A DNA stretch of 64,000 nucleotides from Marinobacter zhanjiangensis (GCF_014651935.1 NZ_BMXV01000006.1:1-64000), one strand, 5' to 3'; shown: positions 1 to 9,648, counted from the first letter of the stretch. Notes: generated by a model not told the origin, from the letters alone. Translations and numbers: made by a program.

Positions 1-1176
<1,176 letters not shown>

Positions 1177-1264
1177 ATAACACCCAAGCCAACTGAAAAC
1201 AGACAACCGCGATAACCTTGATCGGTATCCACTTCAATCTCATCCGCCCAGTGATCAACCGTTT

Positions 1265-1383
1265 TGCCTGACGACAATAGCGCTCTGGAACCACCTGATC
1301 CCATCCCGAACTCAGCAGTGAAACAGAGCAGCGCCGATGGTAGTGTGGCATTTGCCCATGCGAGAGTAGGTCATCGTCAGGCT
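1265..1383 (+). rRNA. rrf: 5S ribosomal RNA
   Basis: This is the small rRNA of the large subunit. The 5' strand TGCCTGACGA pairs with TCGTCAGGC at the 3' end (helix I), and the interior contains the conserved CCATCCCGAACTCAG and GATGGTAGTGTGG segments. The length of about 119 nt is typical. It lies directly downstream of 23S and is followed by a terminator, so it is the last rRNA of this operon. Ends are placed to within 1-2 nt. Confidence 0.96.
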
Positions 1384-1396
1384 CCTAAATAAAACA

Positions 1397-1427
1397 CCCC
1401 CAGCGGCTTTGCCGTTGGGGGTTTTTT
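1397..1427 (+). terminator. Rho-independent terminator of the rrn operon
   Basis: An 11-bp stem CCCCCAGCGGC/GCCGTTGGGGG with a TTT loop is followed at once by six T residues. It lies 14 nt after the 5S gene and ends the rrn operon. Confidence 0.93.
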
Positions 1428-1746
1428 ATTTTGGATACGATAGTTCTCTCTCACTACAATGGCCCCATGCGACAAGCCTGCCGCAGGCAGGCGCAGGACG
1501 TCGGAGCGCAGCGACGACGGGCCCGAAGGGCCGAAGGCCGCAAGGCCTGAGCAATGTAGGTCATCCCAGTGCGTAGCACTGGCCGAAACCAGCACCCAGC
1601 ACCCATCGACCACGTTGCATCTGGGCGGCGTCGTTTGGGCGCCTGACGATGACCTGCTGACCCACCCCAAACTTTGTCTTTTCCCTCTCCCTGTAGTTTA
1701 ATCCCTCACCTTGAACCCAATAGCCACTGACCACTCGGGCGAGCCC
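1428..1746. other. Non-coding gap between rrn operon and birA, with hairpin chain
   Basis: No convincing gene is present in these 319 bases. The gap holds five short hairpins in a row (1476-1582, listed separately). At 1641-1655 there is a 15-nt inverted copy of the 5S 3' end (GCCTGACGATGACCT). The remainder up to birA is pyrimidine-rich and contains no clear promoter that I could define. A TTG-initiated extension of birA to 1711 is possible but not favoured. Confidence 0.7.
1476..1582. repeat. Chain of five short hairpins with GNA/GNRA-type loops
   Basis: The hairpins are: 1476-1492 (7-bp stem GCCTGCC, loop GCA); 1499-1516 (5-bp stem CGTCG, 8-nt loop); 1520-1532 (5-bp stem GGCCC, loop GAA); 1535-1548 (5-bp stem AGGCC, loop GCAA); and 1566-1582 (7-bp stem CCAGTGC, loop GTA). 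Four of the five loops follow GNA or GNRA, a loop type known to be unusually stable in DNA and RNA. It may be a REP-like intergenic repeat cluster or a structured RNA. The function is unknown. Confidence 0.6.
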
Positions 1747-2709
1747 ATGAACACCAGACCGCTACTCAAATTACTTGCCGATGGCGCGATCCACTCCGGA
1801 GAATACCTCGCTGAATCCCTGGGTATCAGCCGAACGGCAATCTGGAAGCAGGTTCGCAAGCTTCAGAGCGATGGTATCCATGTGGACACGATCCGTGGGC
1901 GTGGCTACCAGCTTGCGGCGCCAATGGATCTGTTGTCTGCCGAAGGGGTCCGTGAGGGACTACAGGGCGAGCTGGGGGGTCGGATGTCGCTGGAAGTCCA
2001 TGACCGTATTGATTCCACCAATAGCCAGATAGCGCGACGCTGGCAACAGGGTGAAACCGGTTTGCTGGTAACCATCGCGGATTGCCAGGAGCAGGGTCGG
2101 GGTCGTCGTGGGCGGCCCTGGCAAAGTCCTGTGGGTCAGAACCTGTATATGAGTGTTGGCGTCACCATCGCCCGGGGCTTCACTCAACTGGAGGGGCTCA
2201 GCCTGGTAGGCGGCATCGCCATGATCGAGTCGCTTGCCCTGCCAGAAGGGGTGAAGGCGGGTCTGAAATGGCCCAATGATCTGCTGCTCGACAACAGAAA
2301 ACTTGCCGGTATCCTGATCGAACTCCAGGGTGAGCTCGAGGGCGCGGTCAGGGTCATCCTTGGGGTTGGGCTCAACGTTCACATGACGGAGGCAGCGTCG
2401 GTGGATCAGCCCTGGACCAGTCTGGCCCTGGCTGCTCCGGGGCGCCCGTGGCGGCGTAACCAGCTGGCAGCTGATATCCTTGACCAGCTGGTGGCTCGAC
2501 TGGATGCGTTCGAGCAAAGTGGCTTCGCTCCATTCTGTGATCTCTGGAACGAATACGATCTGTTTCGTGGGCAGACACTCAGGGCCACCAGTGGCGACTT
2601 ATATGGCCAGGGTCTGGGTGTGGACGACGCTGGCAACTACCTTCTGCAGACAGAGCGAGGCCTGCAGAAAATCAACGCCGGGGAAATCAGTTTACGAGTG
2701 GCTTCATGA
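1747..2709 (+). CDS. birA: Biotin-[acetyl-CoA-carboxylase] ligase / biotin operon repressor BirA
   Basis: BirA activates biotin to biotinyl-AMP, attaches it to the biotin carboxyl carrier protein, and in its long form represses the biotin operon. The 320-residue product has an N-terminal winged helix-turn-helix (about 3-55, with SGEYLAESLGISRTAIWK), so it is the bifunctional type. The biotin/ATP loop GRGRRGRPW lies at 117-125 and KWPNDLL at 174-180. The ATG at 1747 gives the family length of about 320. A TTG at 1711 would add 12 residues with no counterpart in relatives. The stop overlaps the coaX start (ATGA), so the two are translationally coupled. Confidence 0.95.
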   Translation: MNTRPLLKLLADGAIHSGEYLAESLGISRTAIWKQVRKLQSDGIHVDTIRGRGYQLAAPMDLLSAEGVREGLQGELGGRMSLEVHDRIDSTNSQIARRWQQGETGLLVTIADCQEQGRGRRGRPWQSPVGQNLYMSVGVTIARGFTQLEGLSLVGGIAMIESLALPEGVKAGLKWPNDLLLDNRKLAGILIELQGELEGAVRVILGVGLNVHMTEAASVDQPWTSLALAAPGRPWRRNQLAADILDQLVARLDAFEQSGFAPFCDLWNEYDLFRGQTLRATSGDLYGQGLGVDDAGNYLLQTERGLQKINAGEISLRVAS

Positions 2710-3443
2710 ATCTTCTGGTTGATGCGGGTAACACGCGAATCAAGTGGCAGCTGCGGGATGGAGGCGCGCTGCTCCGGGCCGGCTCGGGAAGCCTTGAGGC
2801 GAATGATCTGTTTCAGGGGATAACCCCGGGCCAATGGGAGGTTGTCTCGTCGGTGTCCGTGTCCACGGTCCGGTCCGAAAGCGCCCGTCAGTCCCTTGAA
2901 TCCGTTATCTCCGCCTATACCTCTGCGCCTGTCCGTTTTTTCTGGACCCGGGCGAGCCATGGACAGTTGGTTTGCGCCTACAGTGATCCGGCCACCATGG
3001 GCGCAGATCGCTGGCATGCAATGGTCGGCGCCTGGGACCTGATTCGGGGTGCCTGTGCGGTCGTCGACGCAGGCAGTGCGATCACTATTGACTGGATTGA
3101 TCATCACGGTTATCACCTTGGCGGCTATATTCTTCCCGGTCGGAACATGATGACCGGCTCGTTAAGGCAGGGCACCGCGCGGGTGTTGTTTGAAAGCCAG
3201 GAAGCAAGGGGCACCACTCCCGGGCGCTCGACCGCCGAGTGTGTCTTTCACGGAGTGAACTGGATGATCGAGGCGCTGGCATTCAAGCTGGGCCGTGATC
3301 TGGAGGTACCGGTGCTGATCACCGGCGGCGACGGCGCGCTTATAAAGGAAGCGCTGGATAACAGTGATGGCTGTCGCATCCCCAGGGCGGAACTGAGACC
3401 GGACCTGGTCCTTGATGGTCTGGCGTTGGTGGAGTCCGGATAG
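2706..3443 (+). CDS. coaX: Type III pantothenate kinase CoaX
   Basis: CoaX phosphorylates pantothenate, the first step of coenzyme A synthesis. The type III enzyme is unrelated to the E. coli CoaA kinase. The 245-residue protein shows the ASKHA-fold phosphate motif DAGNT at 6-10, the dimer-interface GADRW at 99-103, a second DAGSA phosphate motif at 121-125 and GGYILPG at 139-145. The gene starts within the birA stop codon, an arrangement common in pseudomonads. The stop overlaps the next start (TAGTG). Confidence 0.95.
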   Translation: MNLLVDAGNTRIKWQLRDGGALLRAGSGSLEANDLFQGITPGQWEVVSSVSVSTVRSESARQSLESVISAYTSAPVRFFWTRASHGQLVCAYSDPATMGADRWHAMVGAWDLIRGACAVVDAGSAITIDWIDHHGYHLGGYILPGRNMMTGSLRQGTARVLFESQEARGTTPGRSTAECVFHGVNWMIEALAFKLGRDLEVPVLITGGDGALIKEALDNSDGCRIPRAELRPDLVLDGLALVESG

Positions 3444-4204
3444 TGCGCTGGTTCGTGCTTTTGCTTGTCGCCGCCAATGTGGGTCTCTATTTCTGGTTTT
3501 CGGCCAACCAGCCGGAAAACGTCCGTTCAGTTGACGAGGGGAGGCTTCCTCGCGTCGCCGAAATCGAAATGATCGGACAGCGGGACTCTCAGCCTTCTCC
3601 CCAGGTGCCGGAGCAACCACCAGTGTCAGAGGAGGACTCTGGCCAGGAGGTTGTGGAGAGCGAGCCGGTCAGCGAGCCTCCGCCGAAGCCCGCCGAGCGT
3701 CCCCCGCAGCAATGCTTTGGTATCGGCTGGTTCGAGGAAGAGGCTCACGCCGAGGCCTACCGGCGTCAACTCGCAAGAGAAGAAGTGGATTTCAGGTTTC
3801 GTGGCCTGACCCAGCGAGAGGAGGAGCTTGAGCCCTTCCACTGGGTTATCATCCCTCCGCTGGAGAGTCGCCAGGCTGCCATGGAGCGCTACCGTGAGTT
3901 GGTGGACCTGGGGGTCGAGGCCTATGTAGTACCCTCCGGGGAGCGGCAGCACGCGATTTCGCTGGGTCTTTTCCGCTCCAGGCGCTCTGCCGAGGATATC
4001 CTCCGGCAACGTCGGGAACAAAATATCAATGCAATACTGGTAAAGTTCCCCCGAAATCGTATAAGCTACGCCCTCGTTTTTGAGGGGGTGTCGCCCGGTT
4101 CATTTGAGGGCATTGGCAGCACACCCAGCCAGAGCGAGTCCGGTCTACAACTGATTGAATTCAGTGATTGTGAGGGTGTTGCAACCACTGAAAAAAATCC
4201 GTAG
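3443..4204 (+). CDS. SPOR-like inner-membrane protein
   Basis: This 253-residue protein has one N-terminal membrane segment (about 3-20), then a Pro/Glu-rich linker (about 45-90). Its C-terminal half is laid out like SPOR-type repeats, with alternating short beta strands and amphipathic helices. Examples are QCFGIGWFEEEAHAEAYRRQ and HAISLGLFRSRRSAEDILRQ. SPOR domains bind denuded peptidoglycan at division sites in many bacteria, but binding here is inferred. The GTG start at 3443 overlaps the coaX stop by one base, making it the third gene of the birA-coaX operon. Its stop codon lies inside the -10 region of the downstream tRNA promoter. Confidence 0.8.
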   Translation: MRWFVLLLVAANVGLYFWFSANQPENVRSVDEGRLPRVAEIEMIGQRDSQPSPQVPEQPPVSEEDSGQEVVESEPVSEPPPKPAERPPQQCFGIGWFEEEAHAEAYRRQLAREEVDFRFRGLTQREEELEPFHWVIIPPLESRQAAMERYRELVDLGVEAYVVPSGERQHAISLGLFRSRRSAEDILRQRREQNINAILVKFPRNRISYALVFEGVSPGSFEGIGSTPSQSESGLQLIEFSDCEGVATTEKNP

Positions 4205-4207
4205 TAT
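4179..4207 (+). promoter_or_regulatory. Sigma-70 promoter of the tRNA-tuf operon
   Basis: TTGCAA (4179-4184), a 17-nt spacer and TAGTAT (4202-4207) form a good promoter whose start would be near 4214, about 22 nt before the first tRNA. The bases after the -10 are GC-rich (ACCGCCCTCGC), as in stringently controlled stable-RNA promoters. The -10 hexamer includes the TAG stop codon of the preceding CDS. Confidence 0.75.
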
Positions 4208-4235
4208 ACCGCCCTCGCTGATGAGGCGAGCGTGA

Positions 4236-4311
4236 GCTGGCGTAGCTCAGTTGGTAGAGCAGCTGACTTGTAATCAGCAGGTCGGGGGTTCGATTCCGTC
4301 CGCCAGCTCCA
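4236..4311 (+). tRNA. thrU: tRNA-Thr (anticodon UGU)
   Basis: This is a 76-nt cloverleaf with acceptor GCTGGCG/CGCCAGC and anticodon loop CTTGTAA (anticodon TGT). The T-arm GGGGGTTCGATTCC is present and CCA is encoded. It is the first of four tRNAs preceding tuf, the same order as E. coli thrU-tyrU-glyT-thrT-tufB. Confidence 0.96.
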
Positions 4312-4353
4312 TTTAAGTTTTTTGAGTGCCTCCGTATTGACGGAGTCATCTCT

Positions 4354-4437
4354 GGAGGGGTTCCCGAGTGGCCAAAGGGATCAGACTGTAAATCTGACGC
4401 GAAAGCTTCGCAGGTTCGAATCCTGCCCCCTCCACCA
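4354..4437 (+). tRNA. tyrU: tRNA-Tyr (anticodon GUA)
   Basis: This is a class II tRNA with a long variable arm. The acceptor is GGAGGGG/CCCCTCC, the anticodon loop is CTGTAAA (anticodon GTA), and CCA is encoded at 4435-4437. It is the second gene of the tRNA-tuf operon. Confidence 0.96.
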
Positions 4438-4446
4438 CTTATTGAT

Positions 4447-4521
<75 letters not shown>

Positions 4522-4534
4522 ATTTTGGTTGAAT

Positions 4535-4610
4535 GCTCATGTAGCTCAGTTGGTAGAGCACACCCTTGGTAAGGGTGAGGTCGGCGGTTCAAATCCGCCC
4601 ATGAGCTCCA
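4535..4610 (+). tRNA. thrT: tRNA-Thr (anticodon GGU)
   Basis: The acceptor is GCTCATG/CATGAGC and the anticodon loop is TTGGTAA (anticodon GGT). CCA is encoded. It is the last tRNA before tuf, with 48 nt to the EF-Tu start codon. Confidence 0.96.
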
Positions 4611-4658
4611 TTTTATCCGGTCAACGTTACAGTCTGGTTGATTAGGGAGACTGGTCGA

Positions 4659-5855
4659 ATGTCTAAAGCAAAATTTGAACGTAACAAACCGCACCTGAAC
4701 GTGGGCACCATTGGTCACGTTGACCATGGCAAGACCACGCTCACGGCGGCACTGACTCGCGTATGTCACGAAGTGTGGGGTACTGGTTCTGCAAGCGCAT
4801 TCGACTCGATCGATAACGCACCGGAAGAGAAAGCGCGTGGTATCACCATCGCGACCTCTCACGTTGAGTACGATTCACCGAACCGTCACTACGCGCACGT
4901 AGACTGCCCGGGCCACGCTGACTATGTGAAGAACATGATCACCGGTGCGGCGCAGATGGACGGTGCGATCCTGGTTTGCTCCGCGGCTGACGGCCCCATG
5001 CCGCAGACTCGCGAGCACATCCTGCTGTCCCGCCAGGTTGGCGTTCCCTACATTGTCGTGTTCCTGAACAAGGCCGACATGGTAGACGACGAGGAGCTGC
5101 TGGAGCTGGTCGAGATGGAAGTTCGCGAACTGCTGAGCCAGTACGACTTCCCGGGCGACGACACGCCGATCATCACTGGCTCCGCGCTGATGGCGTTGGA
5201 AGGCAAGGATGACAACGAGATGGGCACTACCGCGGTACAGAAGCTGGTAGAAGCCCTGGACGACTACCTGCCGGAGCCGGAGCGTGCCATCGATCAGCCG
5301 TTCCTGATGCCGATCGAGGACGTCTTCTCCATCTCTGGCCGTGGTACCGTTGTAACCGGTCGTGTAGAGCGCGGCATCGTCAAGACTGGCGATGAAGTGG
5401 AAATCATCGGTATCAAGGATACCGTCAAGACCGTAGTGACCGGTGTTGAGATGTTCCGCAAGCTGCTCGACGAAGGTCGTGCCGGTGAGAACATCGGTGC
5501 GCTGCTGCGTGGCACCAAGCGTGACGACGTAGAGCGTGGCCAGGTACTGGCGGTACCGGGTTCCATCACTCCGCACACCAAGTTCGAGTGCGAAGTGTAC
5601 GTGCTGAGCAAGGACGAGGGCGGTCGTCATACCCCGTTTTTCAAGGGCTACCGTCCGCAGTTCTACTTCCGGACCACTGATGTGACTGGTTCTTGCGAGC
5701 TGCCGGAAGGTGTTGAGATGGTAATGCCGGGTGACAACGTGAAAATGTCTGTTACCCTGATCGCTCCGATCGCCATGGAAGATGGCCTGCGCTTCGCGAT
5801 TCGCGAAGGCGGCCGTACCGTTGGTGCCGGCGTGGTTTCCAAGATCATCGAGTAA
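4659..5855 (+). CDS. tuf: Elongation factor Tu (first copy)
   Basis: EF-Tu is the GTPase that brings aminoacyl-tRNA to the ribosomal A site. The 398 residues contain the P-loop GHVDHGKT (19-26), the G3 motif DCPGH and the G4 motif NKAD, followed by the two beta-barrel domains. The ATG at 4659 has a GGGAGA Shine-Dalgarno at 4645-4650 and matches the second copy; an in-frame ATG at 4638 would add seven residues. The protein appears identical to the copy at 21301, and the genes differ only by scattered silent changes. The gene follows four tRNAs, as tufB does in E. coli. Confidence 0.97.
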   Translation: MSKAKFERNKPHLNVGTIGHVDHGKTTLTAALTRVCHEVWGTGSASAFDSIDNAPEEKARGITIATSHVEYDSPNRHYAHVDCPGHADYVKNMITGAAQMDGAILVCSAADGPMPQTREHILLSRQVGVPYIVVFLNKADMVDDEELLELVEMEVRELLSQYDFPGDDTPIITGSALMALEGKDDNEMGTTAVQKLVEALDDYLPEPERAIDQPFLMPIEDVFSISGRGTVVTGRVERGIVKTGDEVEIIGIKDTVKTVVTGVEMFRKLLDEGRAGENIGALLRGTKRDDVERGQVLAVPGSITPHTKFECEVYVLSKDEGGRHTPFFKGYRPQFYFRTTDVTGSCELPEGVEMVMPGDNVKMSVTLIAPIAMEDGLRFAIREGGRTVGAGVVSKIIE

Positions 5856-5930
5856 CAGCTCCGGTGATTTGAAAGCAGGAGGGCTGCGTTGAGTGGTCCT
5901 CTTGTTGCACCGCTTAAAAGGTTTCGGTGC

Positions 5931-6006
<76 letters not shown>

Positions 6007-6040
6007 TTTATAACACGTCTGGATACATAAGCTGATTCCT

Positions 6041-6409
6041 ATGGAGTCAAAAGCCCAACAGTCGACCAGCCGCTTTGACGTTCTCAAGTGGCTGGTTGTT
6101 TTCGTTTTGATTGCCGTGGGAGTAGTCGGCAATCAGTATTTCAGTGCTGAATCCGTGCTCTATCGGGCCCTGGGATTAGTGGCGCTGGCTCTGGTTGCCG
6201 CATTTGTGGCGCTGCAGACTGATCGTGGGCGCCGTTTCGCGACACTGCTGAAAGAAGCCAGGGTTGAGATACGCAAGGTTGTTTGGCCAACTCGTCCCGA
6301 GTTGATTCAGACCACGGCGATTGTGGTTGTGTTCGTGCTTGTGGTGGCGCTCATCCTGTGGGGTATGGACTCGTTCATCGGTTTCCTCGTTCAGGGTTTC
6401 ATCGGTTAA
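6041..6409 (+). CDS. secE: Preprotein translocase subunit SecE
   Basis: SecE clamps the SecY channel in the inner membrane. At 122 residues it is the long, three-helix form found in gammaproteobacteria, with membrane segments at about 15-32, 42-58 and 91-115. The conserved amphipathic stretch [10 protein letters not shown] (78-87) precedes the last helix. nusG begins 13 nt after its stop, the conserved secE-nusG pair. Confidence 0.96.
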   Translation: MESKAQQSTSRFDVLKWLVVFVLIAVGVVGNQYFSAESVLYRALGLVALALVAAFVALQTDRGRRFATLLKEARVEIRKVVWPTRPELIQTTAIVVVFVLVVALILWGMDSFIGFLVQGFIG

Positions 6410-6422
6410 GCAGGGGCAGGCA

Positions 6423-6956
6423 ATGGCTAAGCACTGGTTTGTGGTTCAGGCGTATTCCGGTTTTGAAAAACATGTCATGCGTACGCTGAAAGAGCGTATC
6501 GCGTTGAACGACATGGAAGACAAGTTTGGCGACGTCCTGGTTCCTACCGAGGAAGTTGTCGAGATGCGTGATGGCAAGAAGCGCAAGAGTGAGCGCAAGT
6601 TCTATCCCGGGTACGTGCTTGTCCAGATGGAAATGGATGACGCGACGTGGCATCTTGTAAAGGATACGCCGCGCGTTCTCGGCTTTATTGGTGGCACCAA
6701 AGACAAGCCTGCTCCGATCACCGAGAAAGAGGCTGACGCTATTCTGCGCCGCGTAGAGAGCGGTGTTGATCAACCGAAGCCCAAAACGCTGTTCGAGCCG
6801 GGCGAGATCGTTCGTGTTACGGAAGGTCCCTTCGCCGACTTCAACGGCGTGGTGGAAGAAGTGGATTACGACAAGAGTCGTGTCAAGGTGGCTGTTCTGA
6901 TCTTCGGTCGGTCCACTCCGGTAGAGCTGGAGTTTGGCCAGGTCGAGAAAGACTGA
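6423..6956 (+). CDS. nusG: Transcription termination/antitermination factor NusG
   Basis: NusG binds RNA polymerase, suppresses pausing and links it to Rho or to ribosomal protein S10. The 177-residue product begins [15 protein letters not shown]. It has the N-terminal NGN domain (about 1-110) and the C-terminal KOW domain beginning near [16 protein letters not shown]. The ATG at 6423 is preferred over an upstream in-frame extension that overlaps secE. A weak hairpin with a T run follows (6974-7005). Confidence 0.97.
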   Translation: MAKHWFVVQAYSGFEKHVMRTLKERIALNDMEDKFGDVLVPTEEVVEMRDGKKRKSERKFYPGYVLVQMEMDDATWHLVKDTPRVLGFIGGTKDKPAPITEKEADAILRRVESGVDQPKPKTLFEPGEIVRVTEGPFADFNGVVEEVDYDKSRVKVAVLIFGRSTPVELEFGQVEKD

Positions 6957-6973
6957 CCCGCCTCTGAAGCGAA

Positions 6974-7005
6974 GGGCTCGCTCACATTGGTGAAGCGGGC
7001 TTTTT
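6974..7005 (+). terminator. Weak hairpin with T run after nusG
   Basis: An imperfect stem of roughly ten pairs (GGCTCGCTCAC against GTGAAGCGGGC, with wobbles) is followed by TTTTT. It could partly terminate secE-nusG transcripts before the ribosomal genes. Confidence 0.45.
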
Positions 7006-7018
7006 GTGTCTGAAAACC

Positions 7019-7043
7019 GGGGAGCCGAAAGGCGATTGAACCC
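7019..7043 (+). promoter_or_regulatory. Candidate ribosomal protein L1 binding site in the rplK leader
   Basis: The segment GGGAGCC-GAAA-GGC-GATTGAA-CCC folds into a GCC/GGC hairpin with a GAAA loop, an asymmetric loop containing GATTGAA, and a closing GGG/CCC helix. This is the shape of the L1 target in 23S rRNA and in the L11 operon mRNA. It lies just before the rplK Shine-Dalgarno (AGGAG at 7046-7050), so L1 binding would block rplK-rplA translation. The assignment is by motif shape only. Confidence 0.6.
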
Positions 7044-7056
7044 ATAGGAGAGCATC

Positions 7057-7488
7057 ATGGCCAAGAAAATCCAGGCGTATATCAAGCTTCAGGTTGCTGC
7101 CGGCAAGGCCAACCCGAGCCCGCCCGTAGGCCCCGCGCTGGGTCAGCACGGTGTCAATATCATGGAATTCTGCAAGGCGTTCAACGCAGCCACCCAGGAC
7201 ATTGAGCCTGGCTTGCCGACTCCAGTGGTCATTACCGTCTACAGTGACCGCAGCTTTACCTTTATCACCAAGACCCCGCCGGCACCGGTTCTGCTGAAAA
7301 AGGCAGCCGGTATCAAGAGTGGTTCCGGTCGTCCGAACACCGAAAAGGTCGGCACCGTAACCCGCGAGCAGCTGGAAGAGATCGTCAAGACCAAAGAGCC
7401 CGATCTGACCGCCGCTGACATGGATGCGGCCGTTCGCACCATCGCTGGTACCGCCCGTAGTATGGGCCTGAACGTGGAGGGTCTGTAA
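7057..7488 (+). CDS. rplK: 50S ribosomal protein L11
   Basis: L11 forms the base of the GTPase-associated stalk and is required for RelA activation by uncharged tRNA. The 143-residue protein has the expected N-terminal domain with the proline-rich [14 protein letters not shown] segment (about 20-33) and a C-terminal RNA-binding domain ending near [12 protein letters not shown]. rplA begins one base after the stop codon, so the pair is coupled. Confidence 0.98.
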   Translation: MAKKIQAYIKLQVAAGKANPSPPVGPALGQHGVNIMEFCKAFNAATQDIEPGLPTPVVITVYSDRSFTFITKTPPAPVLLKKAAGIKSGSGRPNTEKVGTVTREQLEEIVKTKEPDLTAADMDAAVRTIAGTARSMGLNVEGL

Positions 7489-7489
7489 G

Positions 7490-8188
7490 ATGGCCAAGTT
7501 GAGCAAACGTCAAAAGCTGATTCGCGAAAAAGTTGACGGGAACCGTGCTTACACCGTCGACGAAGCCGTCGCACTGCTGGTGGAGCTGGGTAGTTCCGTC
7601 AAGTTCAAGGAGTCCATCGACGTCTCCGTTAACCTGGGTGTGGATGCGCGTAAATCCGACCAGGTGGTTCGTAGCAGCACGGTTCTGCCGAATGGTACCG
7701 GCAAGACGGTCAGGGTGGCTGTGTTTACCCAGGGCGCCAACGCCGACAAGGCCAAAGAAGCCGGTGCTGACATCGTGGGCATGGATGACCTGGCTGACGA
7801 AGTCAAGAAAGGCAACATGGATTTCGACGTGGTGATTGCCACCCCGGATGCGATGCGTGTTGTTGGCCAGCTGGGCCAGATTCTCGGTCCGCGCGGCCTG
7901 ATGCCGAACCCCAAGGTTGGTACCGTGACGCCGGATGTGGAAACCGCGGTCAAGAATGCCAAGGCCGGTCAGGTGCGTTATCGCACCGACAAGAACGGCA
8001 TCATTCATGCTCCGATGGGTAACGTGGAATTTCCTGCCGAGGCTATCAAGGAAAACCTTGAAGCCTTGATCGCAGATCTTAAAAAGGCCAAGCCTTCAAC
8101 GTCGAAGGGCGTGTACCTGAAAAAGGTATCACTGTCCTCAACGATGGGTCCTGGCCTCACTGTTGACCAGAGTTCTCTCAACATCTGA
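7490..8188 (+). CDS. rplA: 50S ribosomal protein L1
   Basis: L1 is the mobile L1-stalk protein that helps release deacylated tRNA, and in E. coli it represses its own operon. The 232-residue product begins [14 protein letters not shown], contains the conserved [14 protein letters not shown] segment and matches the usual length of 230-234. It follows rplK by one base. The likely regulatory target is the structure at 7019-7043. Confidence 0.98.
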   Translation: MAKLSKRQKLIREKVDGNRAYTVDEAVALLVELGSSVKFKESIDVSVNLGVDARKSDQVVRSSTVLPNGTGKTVRVAVFTQGANADKAKEAGADIVGMDDLADEVKKGNMDFDVVIATPDAMRVVGQLGQILGPRGLMPNPKVGTVTPDVETAVKNAKAGQVRYRTDKNGIIHAPMGNVEFPAEAIKENLEALIADLKKAKPSTSKGVYLKKVSLSSTMGPGLTVDQSSLNI

Positions 8189-8199
8189 TCTCTGGCTGA

Positions 8200-8455
8200 C
8201 AGTTGCTTTGTAGTCTGGGCGGAAGCCAAGGCTGTCAAAGACCGCAGGCCCCCGCGGCGCGCGTTCCCTCGGGACCGCGCCATAAGGGTTAAAGCAACGC
8301 CTGCGCAGACGGTGTGATGACGTTCTCTGAACCCAAACACCGTTAGGCGCCTGAAGAAACAACGCAATGAACATCGTGAACGATGATCAGCGCGTTGGAT
8401 TTAAGGGCAACGATGGGTTTGCCGGAATACTCCGGCGAAATCGAGGAGAAATCCA
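8200..8455 (+). ncRNA. L10 leader (autoregulatory mRNA structure before rplJ)
   Basis: This roughly 260-nt gap between rplA and rplJ holds no gene. It contains CAAAGACCGCAGG (near 8238) and CCTGCGCAGACGGTG (near 8300), which match the paired strands of the L10(L7/L12)4-binding leader of E. coli. A separate hairpin, CCGGAATACTCCGG (8419-8432), lies shortly before the rplJ start. In E. coli the L10 complex binds this RNA and blocks rplJL translation. Regulation here is inferred from sequence resemblance. Confidence 0.75.
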
Positions 8456-8986
8456 GTGGCAATTAGACTCGAAGACAAGAAAGCGATCGTCGCTGAAGTC
8501 AACGAGACTGCTGGTACTGCTCTGTCTGTGGTTATGGCTGACTACCGTGGTGTCACTGCTGGTGACATGACGGCGCTTCGTGCCAAGGCTCGTTCGGAGA
8601 ATGTGCGTCTGAAGGTTGTTCGTAACAACCTGACCAAGATCGCCATTCGCGGTACCGAGTACGAGTGCATTGACGAAGCTCTGGTTGGACCGACCATCCT
8701 GGCATTCTCTATGGAAGATCCCGGCGCCGGAGCACGGTTGCTTAAGGATTTTGCCAAGGGAAATGACGCATTCGAGATCAAGGGTCTGGCCTTCGGCGGT
8801 GAGCTGATGGGTGCGGAACAACTCGATCGTCTGGCTACTCTGCCAACGCTGCACGAAGCGTTGACCAGGCTGGCTGTTGTCACACAGGCACCGGTTACCA
8901 AGCTCGCACGCAGCCTGAACGATGTTCCGGGCCGTATTACGCGTGTTGTAGCAGCAGTCCGCGACCAGAAACGCGAAGCTGCTTGA
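8456..8986 (+). CDS. rplJ: 50S ribosomal protein L10
   Basis: L10 anchors the L7/L12 dimers of the ribosomal stalk. The product has 176 residues, about ten more than E. coli because of a longer C-terminal tail, which carries the L7/L12-binding helix. The start is GTG at 8456 with GAGGAG about 10 nt upstream. It sits behind a structured leader and ahead of rplL, the conserved rplJL unit. Confidence 0.97.
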   Translation: MAIRLEDKKAIVAEVNETAGTALSVVMADYRGVTAGDMTALRAKARSENVRLKVVRNNLTKIAIRGTEYECIDEALVGPTILAFSMEDPGAGARLLKDFAKGNDAFEIKGLAFGGELMGAEQLDRLATLPTLHEALTRLAVVTQAPVTKLARSLNDVPGRITRVVAAVRDQKREAA

Positions 8987-9025
8987 TTCTGTTGAAAACC
9001 ATATTTTATTTTTTTGGAGAAAGTC

Positions 9026-9403
9026 ATGGCTCTGTCTAAAGACGATATTCTGAACGCAATTGCCGAAATGAGCGTAATGGAAGTGGTTGAGCTCGTAGAA
9101 GCAATGGAAGAGAAGTTCGGCGTTTCTGCCGAAGCGGCGGTTGCTGCCGCTCCTGCTGCTGGCGGTGGTGAAGCTGCTGCTGTAGAAGAGCAGACCGAGT
9201 TCGACGTGGTTCTGACTGGTCCGGGCGAGAAGAAAGTGAACGTCATCAAGGCTGTTCGCGAGCTGACCGGCCTGGGTCTGAAAGAAGCGAAGGAAATGGT
9301 TGATTCCGCTCCGTCCACCGTCAAGGAAGCTGCTTCCAAAGACGACGCTGAAGCGGCCAAGAAGAAGCTCGAGGAAGCAGGCGCTTCTGTTGAGCTCAAG
9401 TAA
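9026..9403 (+). CDS. rplL: 50S ribosomal protein L7/L12
   Basis: L7/L12 is the multicopy stalk protein that recruits translation GTPases. The 125-residue acidic product has an N-terminal dimerisation domain ([20 protein letters not shown]), an Ala-rich hinge (about 38-52) and the C-terminal domain with [18 protein letters not shown] 9026 is chosen over TTG 9014 because GGAGA at 9016-9020 is its Shine-Dalgarno. Confidence 0.97.
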   Translation: MALSKDDILNAIAEMSVMEVVELVEAMEEKFGVSAEAAVAAAPAAGGGEAAAVEEQTEFDVVLTGPGEKKVNVIKAVRELTGLGLKEAKEMVDSAPSTVKEAASKDDAEAAKKKLEEAGASVELK

Positions 9404-9443
9404 TAGCCGATTGCTGATCGGTTCCGTGCATTAGGCATGGATA

Positions 9444-9473
9444 GGCTGGTGGCTCCGGGCCACCGGCCTTTTT
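9444..9473 (+). terminator. Hairpin with T run between rplL and rpoB (terminator or attenuator)
   Basis: A 9-10 bp stem GGCTGGTGG/CCACCGGCC with a short loop is followed by TTTTT. In E. coli this interval holds an attenuator that lowers rpoBC expression relative to the stalk proteins, and partial readthrough is likely here too. Confidence 0.8.
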
Positions 9474-9611
9474 CTGTTGTATATATGCTATAGAGATGGA
9501 TGCAGTTGCTATAGTAAATAGTCTGCCTCTGTCACCTACGGCCAGAGTCTTGTTCAAGACGGCGCAGTACGCCGAGCAAATCGGCCCCGAAGCAGGTAAA
9601 TGATTGCTTCT

Positions 9612-9626
9612 TGATACCAGGTATCA
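9612..9626. repeat. Perfect 15-nt palindrome upstream of rpoB
   Basis: TGATACC-A-GGTATCA lies 22 nt before the rpoB start. It may be a small operator or the tip of an mRNA hairpin in the rplL-rpoB processing region. No function can be assigned from sequence. Confidence 0.5.
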
Positions 9627-9648
9627 GGTCTAACGCTGGGGAATGCAG

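Noticed and set aside
1459..1701. 80-codon frame in the rrn-birA gap
   Set aside because: It runs straight through the hairpin chain and lacks a ribosome site and any recognisable motif.
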